This document shows, piece after piece, positions 1-6,994 of a stretch of 25,995 nucleotides of DNA. The stretch is taken from positions 1 to 25,995 of the forward strand of contig JAUTXM010000039.1 of the NCBI GenBank assembly GCA_030838025.1, read 5' to 3'. A program made the translations under genes and the position numbers. The notes under the pieces are model-generated. The model was not told the DNA's origin. It did no database searches and was given only the letters and a program-made list of their open reading frames with translations. Position 1 is the first letter of the stretch. Every line of letters starts with the position of its first letter. The DNA is from Acidimicrobiaceae bacterium (GTDB taxonomy: Bacteria > Actinomycetota > Acidimicrobiia > Acidimicrobiales > Palsa-688).

Positions 1-1
1 T

Positions 2-145
2 CTGAAGGGCCGCGCCAAAGAAGCGGTTGGCGACCTCACCGACGATGACGACATGAAGCGCGAAGGCAAGATCGACCGGGCCACGGGTTCGGTCAAGGAC
101 AAGGTCGACGACGTAAAGGACAAGGTCAAGGACGCACTCGACTAG
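2..145 (+). CDS. CsbD-like stress protein, 5' end cut by window edge
   Basis: The first open frame enters from the left edge and ends at TAG 143-145, leaving 47 residues. The visible part is small, highly charged and rich in Lys, Asp and Gly. It reads LKGRAKEAVGDLTDD, then a KREGKIDRATGSVKDK segment, then a run of Lys/Asp/Val heptad-like repeats (VKDKVDDVKDK). This is the pattern of the CsbD family of general stress proteins, normally about 60-70 residues, so only about a dozen N-terminal residues seem to be missing. CsbD proteins are induced in stress regulons and their molecular role is unsettled. The next gene starts only 35 nt downstream. No terminator is seen between them. Confidence 0.75.
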   Translation: MKGRAKEAVGDLTDDDDMKREGKIDRATGSVKDKVDDVKDKVKDALD

Positions 146-168
146 GACGCTGGACCTTCGCAGTTGAG

Positions 169-174
169 TACGGT
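169..174 (+). promoter_or_regulatory. Possible -10 box for a leaderless gene at 181
   Basis: TACGGT fits the actinobacterial TAnnnT -10 pattern and lies 6 nt before the GTG at 181, so transcription could begin at or next to the start codon. No convincing -35 is seen. A purine patch (GGGAG, 175-179) abuts the start but is too close for a normal Shine-Dalgarno. The assignment is weak. Confidence 0.25.
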
Positions 175-180
175 GGGAGC

Positions 181-519
181 GTGGAGGAGGCCGACCAGCC
201 GCGAACGGTAGACGTCGATGGCATGGAACTCCGTCTCGACCCGGAACCCGATGCCAACGGGGAGATCCACACCGCACTTCCTCCCCGAATGGAGTCGTGG
301 CGGCGCCGGAGTGTGGCCGGCGTCCTCCTCACGGGATTCGGCTTGGGCCTCAAGGAGGTCTTCGAGCCTCAGCGTGAGGAAGCCGCGGTGGTGATGGAAG
401 CATCGGGCGAACCGCCTACCGACCTCTGCGTCGAGGCAGATCTGGGCGGCATCCTCCCGAGCGACAAGGTGGTCAAGATCCGCCCCTGGCTGCTCGCTCC
501 GCCCGACCACGCCGAGTGA
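181..519 (+). CDS. Conserved-looking hypothetical protein (112 aa)
   Basis: This frame starts at GTG 181 and ends at TGA 517-519. I do not recognise a named family. The N-terminal part is acidic and polar (EEADQPRTVDVDGMELRLD). It is followed by a basic stretch (ESWRRRSVAGVLLTGFGLGLKEVFEP) that could pack as an amphipathic or short hydrophobic helix around residues 45-60. The tail is acidic and ends in VVKIRPWLLAPP. No signal peptide is visible. The overlap of its stop with the GTG of the next gene indicates co-transcription and probably translational coupling with the membrane protein downstream. A longer minus-strand frame overlaps it, but its arginine- and histidine-scattered composition looks like a shadow. 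I therefore favour the plus strand, without proof. Confidence 0.6.
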   Translation: MEEADQPRTVDVDGMELRLDPEPDANGEIHTALPPRMESWRRRSVAGVLLTGFGLGLKEVFEPQREEAAVVMEASGEPPTDLCVEADLGGILPSDKVVKIRPWLLAPPDHAE

Positions 520-1058
520 GCGAATCCGACGCGGTGGAGCCGGCAGCACCGCAGCCTGCGTCCGCGCCTGCGTCTGCGCCTGCGAAGCCGACTCAGATGG
601 ACCCCCGCGAGCAGCGGATCGGGTACGTGCTGGCCGGCGTCGCCGCCGCCGGGTCAGCCGGTGTGGCGCTGGTCGGCTCGCACGACGTATTGCTGGCCGG
701 AATCGGTGCCCTGTCGACCGCGTTGCTGGTGGTCGCGGTGCGCCATGGGCAGCGCGTCTTCACGGCCCTGGCGGGGTTCCTCTGCGGGATCGCGCTGTCG
801 TACTTCCTTCCCCTCGAGTTGGCGTGCGTGGCCTACAGCGGCTACCTGGTGATGCGCACGAGCAATGCCCAGAACAAGGCCCGACGGGCGCAGCCCACCA
901 TGACAGCAGCCGAGCGACGAAGCGCCGCCCAAGCCCGCGCGGCCGCGAAGGCCAGTCGCCGCAAGGGCGCCGCCCAAGGCGCCGCGCCCGTCGCCAAGAC
1001 CCCGGCTCCCAACCGTCGCTACACCCCACCGAAGTCGAAGCCCACCCGCCGCAGCTGA
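516..1058 (+). CDS. Small membrane protein with basic C-terminal tail (180 aa)
   Basis: The frame starts at GTG 516, overlapping the previous stop as GTGA, and ends at TGA 1056-1058. The N-terminal ~35 residues are an Ala/Pro-rich low-complexity stretch. Hydrophobic segments follow at roughly residues 37-55, 60-76 and 80-110 (YVLAGVAAAGSAGVALVG, VLLAGIGALSTALLVVAV, VFTALAGFLCGIALSYFL), giving three or four membrane passes. The C-terminal ~65 residues are Ala/Lys/Arg-rich and probably face the cytoplasm, where such tails often bind nucleic acid or acidic lipids. I recognise no family. It is probably translated together with the 112-aa gene. The large hairpin at 1109-1157 lies 51 nt past its stop. 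Confidence 0.6.
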   Translation: MSESDAVEPAAPQPASAPASAPAKPTQMDPREQRIGYVLAGVAAAGSAGVALVGSHDVLLAGIGALSTALLVVAVRHGQRVFTALAGFLCGIALSYFLPLELACVAYSGYLVMRTSNAQNKARRAQPTMTAAERRSAAQARAAAKASRRKGAAQGAAPVAKTPAPNRRYTPPKSKPTRRS

Positions 1059-1108
1059 CCGCGCCCGACCCTCGCCCGACCCTTGGGGATGTCTGGGGAC
1101 GATCCAGC

Positions 1109-1157
1109 GCTTTGGGTCCGCTTATTGCTGTCAGGCACCAATACGCGGACCCAAAGC
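1109..1157. repeat. Large perfect-arm inverted repeat between convergent genes
   Basis: Arms of 13 nt, GCTTTGGGTCCGC (1109-1121) and GCGGACCCAAAGC (1145-1157), are perfectly complementary. Inside them a second 5-bp pairing, TATTG (1123-1127) with CAATA (1139-1143), closes an 11-nt loop containing CTGTCAGGCAC. The result is a hairpin with about 18 paired bases. It lies between the ends of a plus-strand gene (1058) and the minus-strand TetR gene (1193), so it could end transcription in both directions. There is no T-tract on either side, so a non-canonical terminator, a dispersed palindromic repeat or a small mobile element are alternatives. Confidence 0.6.
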
Positions 1158-1192
1158 AACAGGGTTCACCCAAAACGCTCCCGCGGCGGCCG

Positions 1193-1786
1193 TCAGCTGG
1201 ACACCAGCGCCGAACGGAGGAACGACAGGAGTTCCCGCCTGCGCCGCACCAGGGACCGGGCCGTCGGCTCATAGCCCAACGCCTTCAGTACCTCGACCTC
1301 GGTGGCCACGCCGATGACGGCCGAGTAGGCCGCAAGCAGGAGCAACTTCGGGTCGTGGCGGCGCATGGTGCCGCCGTCCATCTCGCTCTCCAGAAACGCC
1401 GTCGCCCGGCCGATCAGCGGTTCCAGGGCGGTCGTCAGGCGCGTTGCGGCCGGCGGGCCGAGCCGGCTCACCTCGCGCAACAGGCCCAGCAACTCGGGGC
1501 GCCGGGCGGCCAGGCGGAACACGGAGCGAACCACCGCCTCGACGCGACTCCAGCCGGTCCCCGCGCCGTCGAGCGCCTCCTCGAGCGCGGCCGACAGCTC
1601 CCCCGACGCCCGGTCGATGGCCGCGTCGAGCAACGCCTCCTTCGACGGGCAGTAGTACAGGATCGTCTGCTTGCGGACGCCCAACTCTCCGGCCAGGGCG
1701 TCGAGGCTGGTGCCGTCGTAGCCCCGGGACCCGAAGGCCGCGACTGCGGCGTCCACGACGCGGTCGCGGGTGCTGGCGCTTGTCAT
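1193..1786 (-). CDS. TetR-family transcriptional regulator (197 aa)
   Basis: The start is ATG (CAT at 1784-1786) and the stop is TGA at 1193-1195. The N-terminal ~50 residues form a classic TetR helix-turn-helix: TRDRVVDAAVAAFGSRGYDGTSLDALAGELGVRKQ, then TILYYCPSKEALLDAA, in which the aromatic pair and the SKEALL helix close the DNA-binding domain. The remaining ~145 residues are helical and variable, as expected for a ligand-binding and dimerisation domain, with a Leu-rich stretch (ELLGLLREVSRLGP). Length is typical of the family. It is divergent from the acyl-CoA reductase operon, whose ATG is 24 bp away. A perfect palindrome overlapping its own start codon makes it the probable local repressor of itself and of the operon. 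The ligand may be a fatty acyl-CoA or related lipid, which is inference from context. Confidence 0.92.
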   Translation of the reverse strand: MTSASTRDRVVDAAVAAFGSRGYDGTSLDALAGELGVRKQTILYYCPSKEALLDAAIDRASGELSAALEEALDGAGTGWSRVEAVVRSVFRLAARRPELLGLLREVSRLGPPAATRLTTALEPLIGRATAFLESEMDGGTMRRHDPKLLLLAAYSAVIGVATEVEVLKALGYEPTARSLVRRRRELLSFLRSALVSS

Positions 1787-1802
1787 CTACCAAATGGTAG
1801 AT
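1785..1802. promoter_or_regulatory. Perfect palindromic operator between TetR gene and lipid operon
   Basis: ATCTACCAAATGGTAGAT consists of 7-bp arms (ATCTACC/GGTAGAT) around a 4-nt AAAT spacer. It begins within the ATG of the TetR gene and ends 8 bp before the ATG of the reductase at 1811. This is the size and position of a typical TetR-dimer operator. Binding here would block both divergent starts. Adjacent sequence supplies possible -10 elements: GATAAT (1800-1805) for the plus strand and TACCAT inside the palindrome for the minus strand. Confidence 0.75.
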
Positions 1803-1805
1803 AAT
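1800..1805 (+). promoter_or_regulatory. Candidate -10 box for the lipid operon, near-leaderless
   Basis: GATAAT lies 5 nt before the ATG at 1811 and overlaps the operator. If used, transcription would start at or within a base or two of the start codon, and no Shine-Dalgarno is present. A TTGTCA resembling a -35 box lies at 1780-1785, but its spacing to GATAAT is only 14 nt. The exact hexamer is therefore uncertain; TAATGT at 1802-1807 gives 16 nt. Confidence 0.4.
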
Positions 1806-1810
1806 GTCGC

Positions 1811-4171
1811 ATGCTCCGTGAGGCACTGGCCGGCCAGCGCATCGCCATCACCGGCGCGACTGGCTTCCTCGGCACGGCACTGGTCGAGCGGCTGCTTCGC
1901 CAGATACCCGACTCCGAGGTGGCCTTACTGGTCCGTCCGGGCCGGCGGGGCGCGCCGGAGCGGGTCCGGCGGGAGATATTGCGCAACGACTGCTTCGATC
2001 GGCTGCGGCGCGAACTCGGGCCCGCGTTCGACGAGGAGATGGGGCGTCGGATCGTGGCCGTGGCGGGCGACGTCGGCACCGACGGCCTGGGCCTCGACGA
2101 GGCCGGACGGGTGGTGCTGGCGGGATGCCGCACCGTGATCCACTCGGCGGCGTCGGTCAGCTTCGACTCGCCCCTCGACAGCGCCGTCGAGGTAAACCTG
2201 CTGGGACCGAGCCGGGTGGCGGCCGCCATGGCGGCTGCCCGGGCGGCCCATTGCGATGCCGCGGCCGGGTCAGAACTGCCGCATCTCATCACCGTGTCCA
2301 CCGCTTACGTGGCCGGATCCCGCCGGGGGGATGCGCCCGAGGCCCTCCTCCCGGATACCCCCTTCGCGACCGAGGTCGAGTGGCGACCCGAGGTGACCGC
2401 CGCTCGCCGGGTCCGCGCCGACGCCGACGCCGAGAGCCGCAAGCCCGAGCGACTGTCCAAGTTCTCCAAGGCGGCAAGGGCGGAGCTTGGCGCTGCAGGG
2501 ACGCCGGTGCTGGCGGCCAAGGCCGAGAAGCTCCGTGAAGAATGGGTCAAGGACCACCTCGTCAAGGCCGGAAAGGCCCGGGCCCAGGCGCTCGGGTGGC
2601 CTGATGCCTACGCCTACACCAAGGCTCTCGGCGAACGGGCCCTGCTCGAGTCGCACGACGGCGTGCGGCTCTCCATCGTGCGCCCTTCGATCATCGAGTC
2701 GGCTCTCGCGGAACCCCATGCCGGATGGATCCGGGGGTTCCGGATGGCAGAGCCGGTCATCATCAGCCTGGGACGGGGTCTGCTGAAGGAGTTTCCGGGA
2801 CTGCCCGAAGGCGTGGTCGATGTCATCCCGGTCGATCTCGTCGTGGCGGCTCTCTTGGCGGTCGCCGCCGACGGCGGTCCACCGCCGGGCGCGCCGCCCG
2901 CCGTGTTCCAGGTCGCCTCCGGCTCGAGGAACCCGTTGCGCTACCGCCAGCTGGTCGAGTTGGTCCGAGGCTGGTTCGGCGAGCATCCTCTGGCGGACAG
3001 CAACGGCCAGCCCATCGTGGTCCCCGAGTGGTCCTATCCCGGACGGGGCCGGGTCCGGCGGCAACTGGCCCAGGCGGCCAAGGTGCTTTCCGTCGCCGAG
3101 AAGAGTCTCCAGACGCTGCCTCTACGAGGCCGCCAGGCCGAGCTTTCGGCCCGGCTGGAGGAGAAACGCACGGAAGCCGAACGGGCCCTGGGCTACGTCG
3201 AGTTGTACGGCGCCTACACCGAGACCGAGGCAGTCTTCCGGGTCGACCACCTCCTGGAACTGTGGGCCAAGCTGCCTCCCGCCGACCAGGCCGACTTTCT
3301 CTTCGACCCGGCGGGTATCGAATGGCCGATGTACGTCCGCGAGACCCACATGCCGTCGGTCGTCTCCCACGCCCGGGTCCGCACCGCCGGTGGGCCCCGG
3401 CGCAGCGTCGCCGCCCCGACCCGTGAGGAACGAGGTCGCCGGGCGGTGCTGGCGCCCGAGCGCCAGCTGGCGGTCTTCGACCTGGAGAACACCCTCATCG
3501 CCTCCAACGTGGTCGATTCCTATGCCTGGTTGGCCACCCGGCGCATCGATGACGACGATCGTTTGCGCTTGGTCCTGCGCACCCTGCGCGAGGCTCCCCG
3601 CCTCCTCGCCCTCGATCGCCAGGACCGCGGGGACTTTCTCCGCCATTTCTACCGTCGCTACGAAGGCGCCCCCGTCGCCCGCCTGGAACACGACTCCTGG
3701 GAGCTGTGGAGCGACCTGTTGCTGACCAAGGCTTTCCCTGCCGGCATCCGCCGGGTCCGGGCGCATAGGCGTCTCGGCCATCGCACGCTGCTCATCACCG
3801 GCGCCCTGGACGTGGCCATCGAGCCGCTGCGGCCGCTGTTCGACGACGTGATGTGCGCGTCGCTCGGGATCGAGAACGGCCGCTACACCGGGGAGTTGCT
3901 GGCTGGTCCGCCGACCGGCGAGGCGCGCGCCTTGCTCATGGCCGACTACGCGGCCGCCCGAGGGCTCGACCTGCAGGAATCGGTCGCCTACGCCGACTCG
4001 GCCAGCGACCTGCCGATGCTGGAGGCGGTGGGCCATCCGGTGGCGGTAAACCCCGAAACCAAGCTGGCCGCCATCGCCCGCAAGCGGGGCTGGCACGTCG
4101 AGCAGTGGCCCCGCGCCGCCGGTGGCCCCCGGCCGTTGCTGCCGATCGCCCGGGCCGGGGCCAACTCATGA
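1811..4171 (+). CDS. Fatty acyl-CoA reductase fused to HAD-IB phosphatase-like domain (786 aa)
   Basis: The N-terminal half is an extended SDR of the male-sterility / fatty acyl-CoA reductase type. It has a Rossmann motif TGATGFLG at residues 14-21, and the catalytic Y267-A-Y-T-K271 sits in AYAYTKALGERAL. Such enzymes reduce acyl-CoA to aldehyde or alcohol with NAD(P)H. Residues ~410-530 form a reductase C-terminal region. From ~residue 550 a HAD-IB-like domain follows: motif I is FDLENT with D557 and E559, a TGA motif is at LLITGALDVAIEPL, and motif IV is ADSASDLPML with D729 and D733. The usual second Asp of motif I (DxD) is Glu here. The start at 1811 gives the Rossmann motif its normal N-terminal position. 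It is the first gene of an operon, under the palindrome at 1785-1802. The dehydrogenase follows after 13 nt. The substrate is unknown; a role in fatty alcohol or ether/wax-type lipid synthesis is inferred. Confidence 0.82.
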   Translation: MLREALAGQRIAITGATGFLGTALVERLLRQIPDSEVALLVRPGRRGAPERVRREILRNDCFDRLRRELGPAFDEEMGRRIVAVAGDVGTDGLGLDEAGRVVLAGCRTVIHSAASVSFDSPLDSAVEVNLLGPSRVAAAMAAARAAHCDAAAGSELPHLITVSTAYVAGSRRGDAPEALLPDTPFATEVEWRPEVTAARRVRADADAESRKPERLSKFSKAARAELGAAGTPVLAAKAEKLREEWVKDHLVKAGKARAQALGWPDAYAYTKALGERALLESHDGVRLSIVRPSIIESALAEPHAGWIRGFRMAEPVIISLGRGLLKEFPGLPEGVVDVIPVDLVVAALLAVAADGGPPPGAPPAVFQVASGSRNPLRYRQLVELVRGWFGEHPLADSNGQPIVVPEWSYPGRGRVRRQLAQAAKVLSVAEKSLQTLPLRGRQAELSARLEEKRTEAERALGYVELYGAYTETEAVFRVDHLLELWAKLPPADQADFLFDPAGIEWPMYVRETHMPSVVSHARVRTAGGPRRSVAAPTREERGRRAVLAPERQLAVFDLENTLIASNVVDSYAWLATRRIDDDDRLRLVLRTLREAPRLLALDRQDRGDFLRHFYRRYEGAPVARLEHDSWELWSDLLLTKAFPAGIRRVRAHRRLGHRTLLITGALDVAIEPLRPLFDDVMCASLGIENGRYTGELLAGPPTGEARALLMADYAAARGLDLQESVAYADSASDLPMLEAVGHPVAVNPETKLAAIARKRGWHVEQWPRAAGGPRPLLPIARAGANS

Positions 4172-4184
4172 CGCCGGCGGCGCG

Positions 4185-5408
4185 ATGAAGGCGCTGCTCT
4201 TCGAACGGTCGTTACCCAAGTTCGCGGCCGCCCGGGTGGCGTCGGAGTGGCGCAGCGGGAGCGGTGCCCGGGTGGGGCCGCTGCGGCTCACCGATGTCGA
4301 CGAGCCCGACCTGCCCGCACCCGGGTGGCACCGGGTCCGGCCCCGCCTCTCGGGCATCTGCGGCAGCGACCTGGCCACCATCGACGGGCGGGCGTCGAGA
4401 TACTTCGAGCCGCTCGTGAGCTTCCCGTTCGTCCCCGGCCACGAGGTGGTGGGCGAGCTCGACGGCGGCGCACGCGTCGTGCTCGAGCCGGTGCTGCGCT
4501 GCGCCGCCCGGGGCATCGATCCCCCCTGCCCGGCCTGCGCCCAAGGCCAGACCAATCGCTGCCGCAACCTGGCGTTCGGCCATCTGAAGCCGGGACTGCA
4601 GACCGGCTACTGCTCGCTCACCGGAGGCGGGTGGGGGACGGCGCTCGTGGCCCACGACAGCCAACTTCACGCCGTCCCCGATTCGTTCAGCGACCAGGCC
4701 GCGGTCATGGTCGAACCGGCGGCGTGCGCCCTGCACGGCGCGCTCCTCGGCCGGGGGGGCGCCGGCCACGAGACCGCCGTGGTCATCGGCGCCGGGACCC
4801 TCGGGCTGTGCACCGTGGCCGCCCTTGGACGCCTGCGACCCGACATCGAGACATTGCTGGTCGTGGCCAAGCACCCCGAGCAGCGCCGCCTGGCGCGGGA
4901 CCTCGCCGATTGCACGGTGGTCGAGCCGGGCGAACTGGCCCGGGGTGTACGCCGGCGCACCGGCTCGTTGGTGCTGGACTCCGGCCAGCTCACCGGCGGT
5001 GCCAGCTTGGTCTTCGACTGTGTCGGCACCAGCCAATCCCTTTCCTCGGCCCTCGAGGTCGTGGCGCCGGGCGGCACAGTGGTGCTGCTCGGCATGCCCG
5101 GGCAGGTCAAGGTCGACCTGACCGGCCTGTGGCAGCGGGAGGTTTCGATCACCGGCGCCTACGCCTACGGCACCGAACTCGTCGCCGGCGCGGGCACCGA
5201 GGCGGCCGTCCCCCGCCGCACCTTCGACCTGTCCTTCGAGCTGGTCGCCGACGCCGGACTAGAACGGCTGGTATCGGCGCTCTATCCGCTCACCCGCTAC
5301 CGCGAAGCAATCCAGCACGCGGCCGCCGCCGGCCGCCGCGGGGCCACCAAGGTTGCCTTCGACCTGCGACCCACTAGGAAGTTCCGCACCAAGGAGATGC
5401 ACGCCTGA
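4185..5408 (+). CDS. Zinc-dependent alcohol dehydrogenase, MDR superfamily (407 aa)
   Basis: The ATG at 4185 gives an N-terminus MKALLFERSL as in MDR enzymes and leaves 13 nt after the reductase stop. The catalytic zinc site begins at SGICGSDLATIDG and continues in FVPGHEVVGEL. A lobe with cysteines CAARGIDPPCPACAQ and NRC matches a structural-zinc insertion. The Rossmann segment is VVIGAGTLGLCTVAAL, giving a GxGxxG NAD(P) fold. The C-terminal half contains FDCVGTSQSL and GGTVVLLGMPG, both standard for the family. These enzymes oxidise or reduce alcohols, polyols or amino alcohols with NAD(P). The protein is somewhat longer than the usual ~350 residues, with extra sequence at residues ~16-30 and after the last strand. 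Its C-terminal coding region carries the Shine-Dalgarno (AAGGAG, 5391-5396) of the next gene, and its TGA overlaps that ATG by one base. It could act on the aldehyde or alcohol made by the upstream reductase, or on a head-group polyol; that is inference. Confidence 0.85.
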   Translation: MKALLFERSLPKFAAARVASEWRSGSGARVGPLRLTDVDEPDLPAPGWHRVRPRLSGICGSDLATIDGRASRYFEPLVSFPFVPGHEVVGELDGGARVVLEPVLRCAARGIDPPCPACAQGQTNRCRNLAFGHLKPGLQTGYCSLTGGGWGTALVAHDSQLHAVPDSFSDQAAVMVEPAACALHGALLGRGGAGHETAVVIGAGTLGLCTVAALGRLRPDIETLLVVAKHPEQRRLARDLADCTVVEPGELARGVRRRTGSLVLDSGQLTGGASLVFDCVGTSQSLSSALEVVAPGGTVVLLGMPGQVKVDLTGLWQREVSITGAYAYGTELVAGAGTEAAVPRRTFDLSFELVADAGLERLVSALYPLTRYREAIQHAAAAGRRGATKVAFDLRPTRKFRTKEMHA

Positions 5409-6994
5409 TGTCTCGCCCCGGGTTCGTCCTCGAGGTCGACCGGTCCACCCCGCCCACGCTCTGCTGGCACGGGGAGGGGTTCAAGCTCCTCCGGCTCCCG
5501 GAGGGCAGCCGGATCCTGTACCCACCCGAGCCGGTCGACGCCTTGAAGGATCCCGACGACGCCATCCGCCAGGCCCTCCTGCACCCGGAGGGCGACATGG
5601 CGCCCCTGCCGACGCTCATGAAGGCGGGCATGCGCCTCACCATCGCGTTCGACGACATCTCGCTGCCCCTTCCACCGATGGAGCGCCCCGACAACCGCCA
5701 GCGGGTCATCGAAGCGGTGCTCGACGTGGCCGCCGAAGGGGGCGTCGACGATGTCGTGTTGATCTGCGCCCTAGCGCTGCACCGGCGAATGACTCCGGCG
5801 GAGCTGCGTCACGCCCTGGGCGACCGCATCTACGACGCCTTCGCACCCCATGGGCTGCTGCTCCAGCACGACGCCGAGGACCCCTCGGCATTGGTACACC
5901 TGGGCCGGACCGATCACGGCGAGGACGTGGAGATCAACCGGCGGGCGGCGGAATCGGACCTCCTCGTCTACGTGAACATCAACCTGGTCGCCATGGACGG
6001 CGGCCACAAGAGTGTCGCCACCGGACTGGCGTCGTACAAGAGCCTGCGCCACCACCACAACGTGCGCACCATGCAACACAGCCGCAGCTTCATGGACCAG
6101 ACCCGCTCCGAGTTGCACACCTCTAATTGGCGAATGGGGCGGCTGATCGCAGCCAGCGGGGTCAAGGTCTTCCAGATCGAGACCACGCTGAACACCGACA
6201 CCTTCCCCTCCGCCTTCGGTTTCCTCCAGAAGCGGGAGTGGGAGTGGGGGGCGCGCGACCGGGCGAGCTTCCTGGCGGTGAGCAAGAGCCTGGAACGAAC
6301 CCCGGACCGCCTGGCCCGATCGATCTTCCAGTCGATCAAGTCACCGCACAAGATGAGCAGCGTGCAGGCCGGCGAGGTGGAGGCGGTACACGCCATCACC
6401 ACCGAGCACGTCTACCGCCAGCAACTCGTCGATGTGGAAGGCCAGACCGACGTCGTCATCTTCGGCCTTCCGTACATCTGCCCCTACAACGTCAACTCGA
6501 TCATGAACCCGATTCTGGTGGCGTGCCTCGGCCTGGGCTACTTCTTCAACCTGTACCGGGGCAAGCCGCTGGTGCGCCCGGGCGGCGTGCTGATCCTGAG
6601 CCACCCGACTCCTTGGGCCTTCAACCCCGTCCACCATCCGTCCTACATCGATTTCTTCGAGGAGGTACTGGCCGACACCACCGACCCCGTCGAGATCGAG
6701 AAGACCTACGAGGAACGCTTCGCGACCGACGACTGGTACCGCCACCTGTACCGGACCAGCTACGCCTACCACGGGGTCCACCCGTTCTACATGTGGTATT
6801 GGTGCGCCCACGCCCTCGACCACGCGGCCGGGGTGATCATCGTGGGGGGCGACACCAAGGCGGTGCACCGCATGGGATTCAAGCGAGCTTCCACCATGCG
6901 CGACGCCTTGGAGATGGCCGAGGACATCGTGGGCCGCGATCCCAGCATCACCCATTTCCATTGCCCACCGATGATGATCGCCGATGTCCATTAG
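5408..6994 (+). CDS. LarA-like (DUF2088) nickel-pincer-type enzyme, divergent (528 aa)
   Basis: The start ATG overlaps the previous TGA (TGATG) and has an upstream AAGGAG. The N-terminal ~230 residues match the lactate racemase LarA domain: FDDISLPLPP (81-90) is the DDxS/TRP-like loop, LALHRRMTPAEL (122-133) is the GTHRPMT-like motif, and DGGHKSVATGLASYKSLRHHHN (197-218) is the cofactor loop. In LarA of Lactiplantibacillus plantarum, Lys184 carries the nickel-pincer nucleotide, His200 ligates nickel, and His108 and His174 are the acid/base pair. Here K201, H217 and H125 fall at exactly the same spacings (76 and 16 residues). The position equivalent to His174 is I191, and the Arg of the first loop is Leu86. 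It is ~100 residues longer than LarA and has an aromatic-rich C-terminal half (HPFYMWYWCAHALDH). It is therefore probably not a plain lactate racemase. Cofactor-making larB, larC and larE are not in this window. The acyltransferase gene overlaps its 3' end. Confidence 0.75.
   Translation: MSRPGFVLEVDRSTPPTLCWHGEGFKLLRLPEGSRILYPPEPVDALKDPDDAIRQALLHPEGDMAPLPTLMKAGMRLTIAFDDISLPLPPMERPDNRQRVIEAVLDVAAEGGVDDVVLICALALHRRMTPAELRHALGDRIYDAFAPHGLLLQHDAEDPSALVHLGRTDHGEDVEINRRAAESDLLVYVNINLVAMDGGHKSVATGLASYKSLRHHHNVRTMQHSRSFMDQTRSELHTSNWRMGRLIAASGVKVFQIETTLNTDTFPSAFGFLQKREWEWGARDRASFLAVSKSLERTPDRLARSIFQSIKSPHKMSSVQAGEVEAVHAITTEHVYRQQLVDVEGQTDVVIFGLPYICPYNVNSIMNPILVACLGLGYFFNLYRGKPLVRPGGVLILSHPTPWAFNPVHHPSYIDFFEEVLADTTDPVEIEKTYEERFATDDWYRHLYRTSYAYHGVHPFYMWYWCAHALDHAAGVIIVGGDTKAVHRMGFKRASTMRDALEMAEDIVGRDPSITHFHCPPMMIADVH

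Noticed and set aside
142..549. 135-aa minus-strand frame opposite the 112-aa gene
   Set aside because: It overlaps both plus-strand genes that are linked by a GTGA stop-start overlap, and its composition looks like antisense of a real gene.
1109..1157. Integron attC site
   Set aside because: The arms lack the GTTRRRY/RYYYAAC core sites and no integrase or cassette follows.
824..1804. 326-aa plus-strand frame
   Set aside because: It runs across a real gene end, a 49-nt hairpin and antisense to the clear TetR gene; Arg/Pro/Gln-rich shadow.
5408..6994. Plain lactate racemase (larA)
   Set aside because: One of the two catalytic His positions is Ile, the substrate Arg is Leu, the protein is ~100 residues longer, and no lar cofactor genes are adjacent.
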